Source: Nitrospirae bacterium RBG_19FT_COMBO_42_15 (GTDB lineage: Bacteria; Nitrospirota; CAKKRA01; 9FT-COMBO-42-15). From it: 16,962 bases of DNA. The translations under genes were made by a program, and so were the position numbers. This document shows positions 1 to 7,400 of this stretch, piece after piece. Location of the stretch: the NCBI GenBank assembly GCA_001803815.1, contig MHEL01000131.1, forward strand, positions 2,508 through 19,469, written 5' to 3'. Under the pieces are notes generated by a model, which was given only the letters and a program-made list of their open reading frames with translations, was not told where the DNA came from and ran no database searches. Numbering within the stretch: the first letter of the stretch is position 1; every line of letters begins with the position of its first letter.

Positions 1-3
1 AAC

Positions 4-1407
4 ATGCACAATAAACCGAATATACTGATAATAGATGACGAGCCCTTAATGAGGCTCTCTATCAGTGATGCCCTTAAGGCAGAGGGATATAATATTGCAA
101 GCGCAGAATCCGGAGGCGAAGGCCTGAAGGCAATAAAGGATAATGCCTATGATGTAGTGATTACAGATCTCAAGCTTCCTGAGGTAGACGGCCTTCAGAT
201 ATTAAAGGGCTGCAAGCAGTTTTCGCCCGCCACAAAGATATTAATGATTACTGCCCACGGTTCAGTAGAGACTGCTGTTGAGGCAATGAAGCTTGGGGCG
301 TACGATTATATTACAAAACCCTTTTCTATGGACGAGCTTATCATTGTGGTAAAAAGACTGATACAACTGAGGGACCTTGAAGATGAGAACATCTATTTAA
401 AGGGAAAGATAGAGGATAAATATGACTTTAGCGGTATTATTGCAAAAAGCCCGGCAATGAGGGATATTTTTGAGAAGATAAAGGTGGTGGCTCAAAGCGA
501 CACCAATGTGCTGATTACCGGAGAGAGCGGCACAGGCAAGGAGCTTGTTGCTAATGCCATACATTATAATAGTCCAAGAAAGGATGAGGCCTTTATCAAG
601 GTAAGCTGCGCTGCGCTTCCGGAGACACTTCTTGAAGCAGAGCTTTTTGGACATGAAAAGGGGGCATTCACAGGCGCAATAAAACAAAAAAAGGGAAGGT
701 TTGAGCTTGCGCATAAAGGCACGCTTTTCCTTGATGAGATTGGTGAAGTATCCCCATCAGTTCAGGTAAAGCTCCTTCGTGTGCTTCAAGAAAGGGAGCT
801 TGAAAGGCTCGGCGGCACAGAGACGATTAATGTAGATGTAAGGATTATCTGCGCAACGCAGCGTGATTTAAAGAAAGAGGCGCAGAAAGGGAATTTCAGA
901 GATGACCTTTATTATAGATTGAATGTTGTTCCCATCCACCTCCCCTCTTTAAGGGAAAGGAAGGAGGATATACTCCTTCTCGTAGAACATTTCTTGGACA
1001 TCTATTCAAAGCAGATGAACAAGCCTATCAAGAATCTTTCACTTGAGGTTAGGGAACTCTTGCTAAAATACGATTTTCCCGGAAATGTAAGGGAGCTTGA
1101 AAATGCAGTTGAAAGGGGCGTTACCTTGTGCCGTGACGGCGAGATACAGCCATGGGACCTTCCAGAGGATATTTGCTCCTGCTGCGATGCAGGTTTTAAG
1201 GTGGCAAACAGGCTTCACTATTCAGAGCCGCTTTCAAGCGCATTGTCAGTGTTTGAAAAACAGTATATTTGCAGGGTTATTGAAGAGGCAGGTGGAAACA
1301 AGACCCTTGCTGCAAAGATGCTCGGCATATCAAGAAAGACATTATGGGAAAAATGCAAGGCCTATGGCCTGCTAAAGGAAAAGGAAAAAGAGATTGAGGA
1401 AGTGTAG
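4..1407 (+). CDS. NtrC-family sigma-54-dependent response regulator (REC-AAA+-Fis HTH)
   Basis: A 467-residue transcription activator. The receiver domain (about residues 5-120) has the acidic pair D11/D12, phospho-acceptor D55 (ITDLKLPE), T83 and K105. The AAA+ domain (about 143-375) has Walker A GESGTGKE at 173-180, the sigma-54-contacting GAFTGA loop at 220-225, Walker B LFLDEIGE at 241-248 and the arginine-rich segment FRDDLYYRLN near 298-307. A Fis-type helix-turn-helix occupies about 425-456 (GNKTLAAKMLGISRKTLW). All parts needed for ATP-driven opening of sigma-54 promoters are present. An exact sigma-54 promoter lies 414 bases beyond its stop, before the nitrate operon, so that operon is the likely target (inference). 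The interdomain linker carries an unusual CSCC (391-394). The gene starts three bases into the window, so its ribosome site and any partner histidine kinase are not visible. Confidence 0.95.
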   Translation: MHNKPNILIIDDEPLMRLSISDALKAEGYNIASAESGGEGLKAIKDNAYDVVITDLKLPEVDGLQILKGCKQFSPATKILMITAHGSVETAVEAMKLGAYDYITKPFSMDELIIVVKRLIQLRDLEDENIYLKGKIEDKYDFSGIIAKSPAMRDIFEKIKVVAQSDTNVLITGESGTGKELVANAIHYNSPRKDEAFIKVSCAALPETLLEAELFGHEKGAFTGAIKQKKGRFELAHKGTLFLDEIGEVSPSVQVKLLRVLQERELERLGGTETINVDVRIICATQRDLKKEAQKGNFRDDLYYRLNVVPIHLPSLRERKEDILLLVEHFLDIYSKQMNKPIKNLSLEVRELLLKYDFPGNVRELENAVERGVTLCRDGEIQPWDLPEDICSCCDAGFKVANRLHYSEPLSSALSVFEKQYICRVIEEAGGNKTLAAKMLGISRKTLWEKCKAYGLLKEKEKEIEEV

Positions 1408-1466
1408 TGTCATTCCAGCATGCTTCCCCGATAGAAATATTCGGGGACAAGTTTATCGGGAATCCA
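1408..1466. repeat. REP-like element with alternative hairpins after the activator gene
   Basis: Immediately after the stop codon, TGTCATTCC (1408-1416) and CGGGAATCC (1457-1465) form ends like those of dispersed ATTCC...GGAAT palindromic repeats. Inside, CCCCGA (1426-1431) pairs with TCGGGG (1441-1446) over a 9-base loop. The left part, TTCCCCGATA, could instead pair with TATCGGGAA (1454-1462) with one bulged C. No T-run follows, so a classical terminator is not supported. It may still serve as mRNA 3' end structure for the activator. Confidence 0.5.
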
Positions 1467-1493
1467 GCTCTTAATAGATTCAATAAAATATAG

Positions 1494-1518
1494 ATGCCCG
1501 ACAGAAACATTCGGGCAT
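1494..1518. repeat. Second hairpin with the same loop pattern
   Basis: ATGCCCGA (1494-1501) and TCGGGCAT (1511-1518) form a perfect 8-bp stem around CAGAAACAT. The hairpin at 1426-1446 has loop TAGAAATAT and the same inner stem CCCGA/TCGGG, so the two are copies of one element, (C/G)CCCGA-YAGAAAYAT-TCGGG(C/G), 68 bases apart. No poly-T follows. The 100 bases after it, up to the GTTACA repeats, are AT-rich apart from a small GGGC/GCCC hairpin (1542-1553). Confidence 0.6.
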
Positions 1519-1622
1519 TACATACGCAAAAAAAGGGGTTTGGGCAACAGCCCTTAGAAATTAGACACTATGTATGAATATTTATACGCTTTTATGAAAG
1601 ATACGCCCTACAACACCATTTT

Positions 1623-1740
1623 GTTACAATAACTAAACAGATAAGCCCAGCCAGTTACATTTCTGTATCACATATCACATCTCTTTGTTTCTAAAAAACA
1701 ATCTTAAAGCTCAAGAAAAAACAGTTACATCTGCGTTACA
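1623..1740. promoter_or_regulatory. Candidate upstream activator sites: GTTACA direct repeats
   Basis: GTTACA occurs at 1623-1628, 1654-1659, 1724-1729 and 1735-1740, with a near copy GTATCA at 1665-1670. Two pairs have the same geometry: GTTACATTTCTGTATCA (1654-1670) and GTTACATCTGCGTTACA (1724-1740). In each, the half-sites start 11 bases apart, about one helical turn. They lie roughly 80-165 bases upstream of the -24 element, the usual place for activators acting by DNA looping. Assignment to the activator at 4-1407 is inference. Confidence 0.45.
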
Positions 1741-1820
1741 GTAGCATTCAATAATATTTAGTCTATCAAATACAGAAAGAAGCTTGTAATTTCAGAATGT
1801 TAGATCAGATTTTTTTAAGG

Positions 1821-1836
1821 TGGCACTTTCCTTGCA
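1821..1836 (+). promoter_or_regulatory. Sigma-54 (RpoN) -24/-12 promoter of the nar operon
   Basis: TGGCACTTTCCTTGCA matches the sigma-54 consensus TGGCAC-N5-TTGCA exactly, with the invariant GG and GC in correct spacing. It lies on the strand of the downstream operon. The expected transcription start is near 1847, leaving a leader of about 168 bases before narK at 2015. A sigma-54 activator is encoded just upstream, which strengthens the call. Confidence 0.9.
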
Positions 1837-1846
1837 TTATATTTAA

Positions 1847-2014
1847 TACAGTTTTATGCAGTAGATTGTTAAACAACGAGCTAATGCTGTATTTAGTTTA
1901 AAGGGGAATCAGGTATAGGGGGAGCATCCTACCTGTTATAAAGCCTAAAATCCTGTTTAACCGGGGTTAGGAGATGGCTTCTGACCCTAATTCTGAATTT
2001 ATGGAGGTAGAACA
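1847..2014 (+). promoter_or_regulatory. Structured 5' leader of the nar operon
   Basis: The region between the predicted start and narK has a short palindrome TTGTTaAACAA (1866-1876). It also has a hairpin CAGGTA/TACCTG (1910-1915 with 1930-1935) and a stronger one of ten pairs, GGGTTAGGAG (1964-1973) with CTTCTGACCC (1978-1987), two pairs being G-U, over an ATGG loop. The narK ribosome site GGAGGT (2003-2008) follows 15 bases later. I do not recognise a known riboswitch. Regulation by folding or by a protein is possible but not shown. Confidence 0.45.
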
Positions 2015-3298
2015 ATGGCAAATCTAAAAACCTTCTTTAAATCAGGCCACACGCCTACGCTATTTTCAGCATTTCTGTATTTTGATTTCTGTTTTGCAAT
2101 ATGGGTATTAAATGGCGCAATGGCGCCATTCATAAGTGAGCATTTCAATCTAAGCCCTGCACAAAAGGGCTTCATGATTTCAGTGCCTATAATGGCAGGC
2201 GCAGTAATGCGTTTTCCACTCGGCGTATTGTCCCAGTATATTGGCAGAAAGAATTCAGCATTGATAGAGATGGGGATGATATTTATAGCAATGGTTTATG
2301 GTTATTTTATGGTTAGCACCTATTCAGATGTTCTTGCAATGGGCGTATTGCTTGGTCTTGCAGGCGCAAGTTTTGGTGTAGCCCTTTCACTTGGCTCAGG
2401 ATGGTTTCCTCCTCAATATAAGGGATTGGCAATGGGGATAGCCGGCGCAGGGAATAGCGGAACTGTGCTTGCAGTTTTGTTAGCGCCTCCGCTTGCAATG
2501 AAATACGGTTGGCAGTCTGTATATGGTTTTGCAGCGATGATGATGTTTGTCCCTATATTAGTGATGCTGATATTTGCAAAGGAACCGCCTGACAGGGAGC
2601 ATCATACTCTAAAAGAGCTTCTTACTTGCCTTGTTGAAAAGGATGGCTGGGCATTTAACTTAATATACATAATAACCTTTGGCGGGTTTATAGGGCTCTC
2701 CAATTTTCTTCCCACATTTTTTCATGACCAGTTTGGTGTAACTAAGATTCAGGCAGGGCAGCTTACAATGCTGGCAGCGGTAATGGGGAGCGGCATCAGA
2801 ATCCTCGGAGGACATATCTCTGATAGGATCGGCGGCATCAATTCACTTACAGTTGTTTTTGTCGCAATAATTGCATTAATGCTATTCGGGGCAACAATGC
2901 CGTTATTGATTACCACAACCATAATGTTTATGCTCTGTTTTGCAGCCCTCGGGGCTGGCAATGGTTCGCTGTTCCAGTTAGTGCCGCTTCGCTGGCCAAC
3001 GACTACTGCTGTTGCAGGAAGCATGATCGGCGAGATTGGCGCTCTTGGCGGGGCATTTATACCTAACGCAATGGGATTGTCAAAACAATACACAGGGACA
3101 TTTGCTTATGGATTCTTGGCCTTTGCAATATTTGCAATTGCAGTTCTGATCATGCTAAGGATAGTGCAGCGCAAGTGGACAACAAGGTGGGTAGCTAAGG
3201 GAGGAAAGGCATTAATGAACAATGCTCTGAGTTTCAGGATTCAGAGTGCAGACGAATATGAAATGCTGCAAAGACAGGGAAGATTCTATGGGGTATAA
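2015..3298 (+). CDS. narK: NarK-type nitrate/nitrite transporter (MFS), first copy
   Basis: A 427-residue major facilitator protein with about 12 membrane helices, in the nitrate/nitrite porter family. The two arginines that bind substrate in NarK appear as R66 (AVMRFPLG) and R262 (SGIRILGG). The two glycine-rich nitrate signatures are at about 144-150 (GAGNSGT) and 313-320 (GAGNGSLF). The cytoplasmic GRK (77-79) and SDRIGG (269-274) loops are typical MFS motifs. Its length and short N-terminus resemble the NarK1 (nitrate/proton symport) type more than E. coli NarK, but subtype is inferred from memory of the family. The start has a good ribosome site (GGAGGT, 6 bases away). It is the first gene after the sigma-54 promoter. 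The C-terminal tail (about 395-427) overlaps the next gene. Confidence 0.9.
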   Translation: MANLKTFFKSGHTPTLFSAFLYFDFCFAIWVLNGAMAPFISEHFNLSPAQKGFMISVPIMAGAVMRFPLGVLSQYIGRKNSALIEMGMIFIAMVYGYFMVSTYSDVLAMGVLLGLAGASFGVALSLGSGWFPPQYKGLAMGIAGAGNSGTVLAVLLAPPLAMKYGWQSVYGFAAMMMFVPILVMLIFAKEPPDREHHTLKELLTCLVEKDGWAFNLIYIITFGGFIGLSNFLPTFFHDQFGVTKIQAGQLTMLAAVMGSGIRILGGHISDRIGGINSLTVVFVAIIALMLFGATMPLLITTTIMFMLCFAALGAGNGSLFQLVPLRWPTTTAVAGSMIGEIGALGGAFIPNAMGLSKQYTGTFAYGFLAFAIFAIAVLIMLRIVQRKWTTRWVAKGGKALMNNALSFRIQSADEYEMLQRQGRFYGV

Positions 3299-3728
3299 GA
3301 CCATAATCTGCCCCATTGACGGCTCTGAGCTGTCAGAAAAGGCAGAGGATGCAGCTTCTTATATTAGCAAGATTTCAGGCGCTAAATTGATTCTGCTGAA
3401 TGTAGTGGAAAAGTGGTACCGTTCAGCGCATCTTGTGACAGATTCAACTGAGTGGCAGAATATACATACGAATTGGCTTGCTGAAGGCAAGGGAATTTTG
3501 GAAAAGGAAGCGGGTAAACTGAAAGAAAAAGGCGTGAAAGATGTTGAGGCAGTGCTAAAAGACGGTGATGCAGCGCACGAGATTATTGCATTGGCAATAG
3601 AGCAGAAGGCTGATTTAATCATTATGGCAACACATCGTTATTCACCGGTTGGGAAGTTTTTTATGGGGAGTGTTACAGACAGGGTGACCAAGAGCTCGCC
3701 TTGTCCTGTTTTGTGGGTCTTTAAATAG
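3288..3728 (+). CDS. Universal stress protein (UspA family)
   Basis: A 146-residue single-domain Usp: MGYKTIICPIDGSE at the N-terminus, LILLNVVE near 34-41, and a C-terminal end PCPVLWVFK. I chose the ATG at 3288 over an upstream in-frame ATG at 3246 because the Usp fold begins here and AGGGAAG precedes it. This start overlaps the narK stop by 11 bases, suggesting translational coupling. In the nucleotide motif (usually G-T-H-G ... GS) the first glycines are replaced, reading ATHRYSPVG...MGS, so ATP binding may be weakened. Usp genes often accompany anaerobic respiration operons; the exact role here is unknown. Confidence 0.85.
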   Translation: MGYKTIICPIDGSELSEKAEDAASYISKISGAKLILLNVVEKWYRSAHLVTDSTEWQNIHTNWLAEGKGILEKEAGKLKEKGVKDVEAVLKDGDAAHEIIALAIEQKADLIIMATHRYSPVGKFFMGSVTDRVTKSSPCPVLWVFK

Positions 3729-3825
3729 GGCTTACTGCCCTTGCTGCTCTGACTTTCCTCCTCTCTCCAACGTAGGTGGCATACCCACCAGGGGTCAGGG
3801 CGGACAGGGGCTGTAAGGATTTTTT
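3727..3825 (+). other. Structured intergenic region between usp and the cytochrome gene; possible weak terminator
   Basis: Several stems can form: AGGGC/GCCCT (3727-3731 with 3737-3741) right at the usp stop, GGTGG/CCACC (3775-3779 with 3785-3789), and an enclosing stem GCTCTGAC/GTCAGGGC (3746-3753 with 3794-3801, one G-U). A G-rich run (3791-3810) and then TTTTTT (3820-3825) follow. This could partly terminate or process the transcript between narK-usp and the enzyme genes. I see no convincing sigma-70 or sigma-54 promoter in 3826-3893. Confidence 0.35.
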
Positions 3826-3893
3826 ATAAATGCACTAATAATAAGTTTGTTTAATTAAGTCGTAAAAATAAAATAAGGAGGTGTAAAAAGATT

Positions 3894-4493
3894 ATGATTC
3901 TGAGGGATGGGAAAAAGGGATTAAAAAGGTTTTTGAGATTTGCATTGGCAACGTTGTTTATTCTTCTGCCAATGGCAGCTGCTGCCCAGACAGCAGAGAC
4001 ACCGCCTGCTCAAGAGGCGCCTGCAGCGCCTGCTGAACAGGGCGATTACAAGACCGGCAGGGCGTTATTTTCAGGGGAGAAGCGGTTTACAAATGGAGGT
4101 CCTCCGTGCATATCCTGCCACAGCGCCGGCGTAGGTGAACTTGGCGGAGGCATACTTGGTCCGAATCTGGCTCAGGTATATGCAGGGCCAAAGAGGGCGC
4201 TTCTTATGACCGGGTGGGTGAACAGCCCGGGGCTTCCTGTAATGGGTCCGATTTTTTCAGCCAAAAATATAACAGAGGCAGAGATGGAGCACCTAAGGGT
4301 ATTCTTTAGCGAGACTGCAAAGCAGCCTGTTGCTGCTTCAAAAACAGGCTCTTTTGTCGGCGCAGGCGCAGCAGGTTTTATTGGAATAATGATCTTCTTT
4401 AGCATTGTGTGGAGCGGCAGATACAGAAAAAGAAATAAAGGCACTGCCCACGATGCATTATGGAGAAATTACGGCGGAAAGGGGGGGAAATAA
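3894..4493 (+). CDS. Monoheme c-type cytochrome, C-terminally membrane-anchored, in the nar operon
   Basis: A 199-residue exported cytochrome. A signal peptide spans about 1-32 (KK/KR start, hydrophobic 16-30, AAAAQ). A Pro/Ala/Glu-rich linker follows (33-49), then a class I cytochrome domain with heme motif CISCH at 72-76. M117 in LPVMGP is the likely axial ligand. A glycine/alanine-rich transmembrane helix at about 153-174 is followed by basic SGRYRKR, which places the heme in the periplasm and the tail inside. The ribosome site AGGAGGTG lies about 10 bases upstream of the ATG, and the stop directly abuts narG. Cytochromes c in nar or nxr clusters are known from Thermus (NarC, diheme) and Nitrobacter-type operons. 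This one probably exchanges electrons with NarGHI or a quinol-oxidising complex (inference). Confidence 0.88.
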   Translation: MILRDGKKGLKRFLRFALATLFILLPMAAAAQTAETPPAQEAPAAPAEQGDYKTGRALFSGEKRFTNGGPPCISCHSAGVGELGGGILGPNLAQVYAGPKRALLMTGWVNSPGLPVMGPIFSAKNITEAEMEHLRVFFSETAKQPVAASKTGSFVGAGAAGFIGIMIFFSIVWSGRYRKRNKGTAHDALWRNYGGKGGK

Positions 4494-7400
4494 ATGGCAA
4501 CACTGATACAAGATATAGTCAATCCTGTTAAAAGGGGATGGGAAGAGTTTTATAGAAACCGCTGGCAGTATGATAAAACCGTAAGAAGCACTCACGGCAA
4601 TAACTGCACAGGCGGCTGTTCATGGATGGTATATGTAAAGGACGGCATTATTACATGGGAGCTGCAGGCTGTTGATTATCCATTATTAGAGCCGACTATT
4701 CCGCCATACGAACCGAGGGGGTGTCAGAGGGGAATATCAGCCTCATGGTATGTCTACAGCCCTGTGAGGGTTAAATATCCTTATGTGAGAGGGACGCTGA
4801 TTGAGGCATGGAGGGAGGCAAGGACAAAACATTCAGATGCAGTTGATGCATGGGCGAGCATAGTGGAGGATCCTGAGCTTTCCAAGAAAATCAAATGGTC
4901 AAGGGGAAAAGGCGGATTCAGGAGGTTTGACTGGGATACAGCAGCAGAGATTATAACCGCTGCGCAGATGTACACCATCAAGAAATATGGTCCGGACAGG
5001 AACATCAGCTTCTCGCCGATTCCAGCCATGTCAATGATAAGCTATGCCTCAGGCGCCAGATACCATCAGTTAATCGGCGCCGTGAGCTTGAGCTTTTATG
5101 ATTACTACACAGACCTGCCGAATGCGCATCCACAGGTGTGGGGCGAGCAGACAGATGTGTGCGAGAGCGCAGACTGGTATCATTCAGCTTATGTGGTTAT
5201 AACAGGAGCGACCCCAAACAGGACAAGGACAGCAGACTGCCACTTTATAGCAGAGCTGCGCATGGGCGGGGCAAAGCTTGTGGTGATGACGCCTGATTAT
5301 TCAGAGTCGGCAAAATATGCTGATTTGTGGGTTCCGGTAAAGCCGGGCTCTGACGGCGCCATCTGGATGGCGATTAACCATGTCATCTGTAAGGAGTTCT
5401 ATGCAGACAGGCAGGTTCCGTACTTTGTTGACTATGCAAAGAGCTACACAGACCTTCCGCACCTGATAAAGCTTAAGAAGACCAAGAACGGATATGAGAT
5501 GGGCAGATTCTTAAGGGCAATGGATCTGAAAGAATACGCTGATACAGACAACCCAGAGTGGAAGTTTGCAATGTGGGACAGCAAGGCAAACAAGCCGCGG
5601 ATTGTCTACGGCGGCATGGGCTTCAGATATCCAAAGAAAAAGGAGAGCGAGAGCAAGTGGAACACCCTGCTGAAGGATGAAAAGACAGGGGAGCAGATAG
5701 ACCCGGAGCTTACGCTGCTTGGCGGCAAAAAGGGCGAAGCACTGGAGTGCGCATTCTATGAGCTTGATACCGGCGAGGTTTACAAGAGAGAGGTTCCAGT
5801 AAGATACATTGATACAGTAACAGAAGGGAAGATACCTGTAACAACTGTATTTGATATGCAGATGTCGCACTTAGGCGTGGCTCGTCCCGGGCTTTCAGGC
5901 GATTTTCCAAAGAGCTATGACGATGACAAGGGTTTTTCACCTGCATGGCAGGAGAAATATACAGGCATCGGCCGCGCAACAATCATACAGATAGCAAGGG
6001 AATTTGCTTCTACTGCTGAGGCTACAAAGGGCAGGTGTATGGTAATAAGCGGGGCAAGCAGCAACCACTATTACCACTCCGACCTGATTTACAGGTCATT
6101 TATAGGCTCTTTAATGCTATGCGGATGCGTTGGCAGAAACGGAGGAGGACAGAACCACTATGTTGGACAGGAGAGGCTTGCGCCGTTTGATTCATGGGGT
6201 CAGATTTCCCATGCCCTTGATTGGGCAAGGCCGCCGAGGTTCCAGAATACTCCGAGCTATTGGTATATACATACACAGATGTTTAAGTATGACGACAAGC
6301 TGACGGAATATCATGTTGTGCCGGATAAAAATGCCATCAAGTATCAGCATTGCGCTGACTGGCAGGTGCAGGCTGTAAGACTTGGAGGTCTTCCATGGTA
6401 TCCGCAGCTTAACAAGAGTCCATTAGTTATTGCAGATGAGGCGCAAAAGGCAGGCGCAAAGACTGATGCAGACATAGTGAACTATACAGTAAAACAGATT
6501 AAGAACGGCAGCTACCAGTTTGCTGTTGAGGACCCTGATGCGCCTGATAACTGGCCGAGGGTCTGGATGATATGGCGCGGCAATGCCATTGGCTCTTCAG
6601 CAAGAGGCCATGAGTACTTTTTAAAATTCCTTCTCGGCACGCACCATAATTTGGATTGCGAGGAAGTTGCAAAGCCGTATATTAATGATATGAAATACAG
6701 GGAGTCGCCGTTAGGCAAGCTTGACCTGATTGTTGATTTGAATATGCGTATGAATACAACTCCGATGTACAGCGACATAGTGCTTCCGGCAGCCCACTGG
6801 TATGAGAAGGAGGATATCAATACTACAGACCTCCACTCTTATATCCATCCAATGGGCGCGGCAGTTCCGCCAAATTGGGAGTCAAAGAGCGACTGGGATG
6901 CGTTCAAATTCATTGCAAAGAAATTTTCAGAGCTTGCTGAAAAGCATTTCCCAAAGCCTGTGAAGGATGTGGTAATGACGCCGCTTATGCATGATACTGC
7001 CGGCGAAATAACGCAGCCTGCTATCCCGGATGTAAAGGATTGGAAGAAAGGGGATTGCGATCTTATACCAGGAGTAACCGGACCGAGCATAACCGTTGCA
7101 ACAAGGGATTATGCAAATACATATAACCGCTATATCTCCCTTGGGCCTTTGATGAAGGGTAAATACGGCTTCCATAACATCATGCTTGACGGCGGACCGT
7201 TCTATAAGGAATACATGAACGACCCCCATACACAGGCAGTTGAATGGGGCGGCGAGAAGTATATATCCCTTAGAGAGGCGAAAGAGGCATGCAATGCGGT
7301 TATCTTCTTCTCCAGCTTGACAAACGGAGAGGTGAATTATCAGGAGTGGCTGATAGAGGAGCACCACACAGGACTCCACGGCGAGCAGTATAAAGAGGCA

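Noticed and set aside
1542..1553. GGGC-AACA-GCCC hairpin as terminator of the activator gene.
   Set aside because: The stem has only four pairs, no T-run follows, and it lies 135 bases after the stop.
1964..1995. GGAGATGG in the narK leader resembles the opening of a fluoride riboswitch.
   Set aside because: The following helix and the downstream pseudoknot partner expected in that class are not found; the segment is explained by a plain ten-pair hairpin.
3791..3810. G-rich run as a possible G-quadruplex.
   Set aside because: The runs are uneven (GGGG, GGG, GG, GGGG) and are better explained by the stem pairing with 3746-3753.
3847..3874. TTGTTT and TAAAAT spaced 16 bases apart as a promoter for the cytochrome-narGHJI part.
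   Set aside because: The -35 match is weak, the region is simply AT-rich, and the predicted start would fall on or after the ribosome site.
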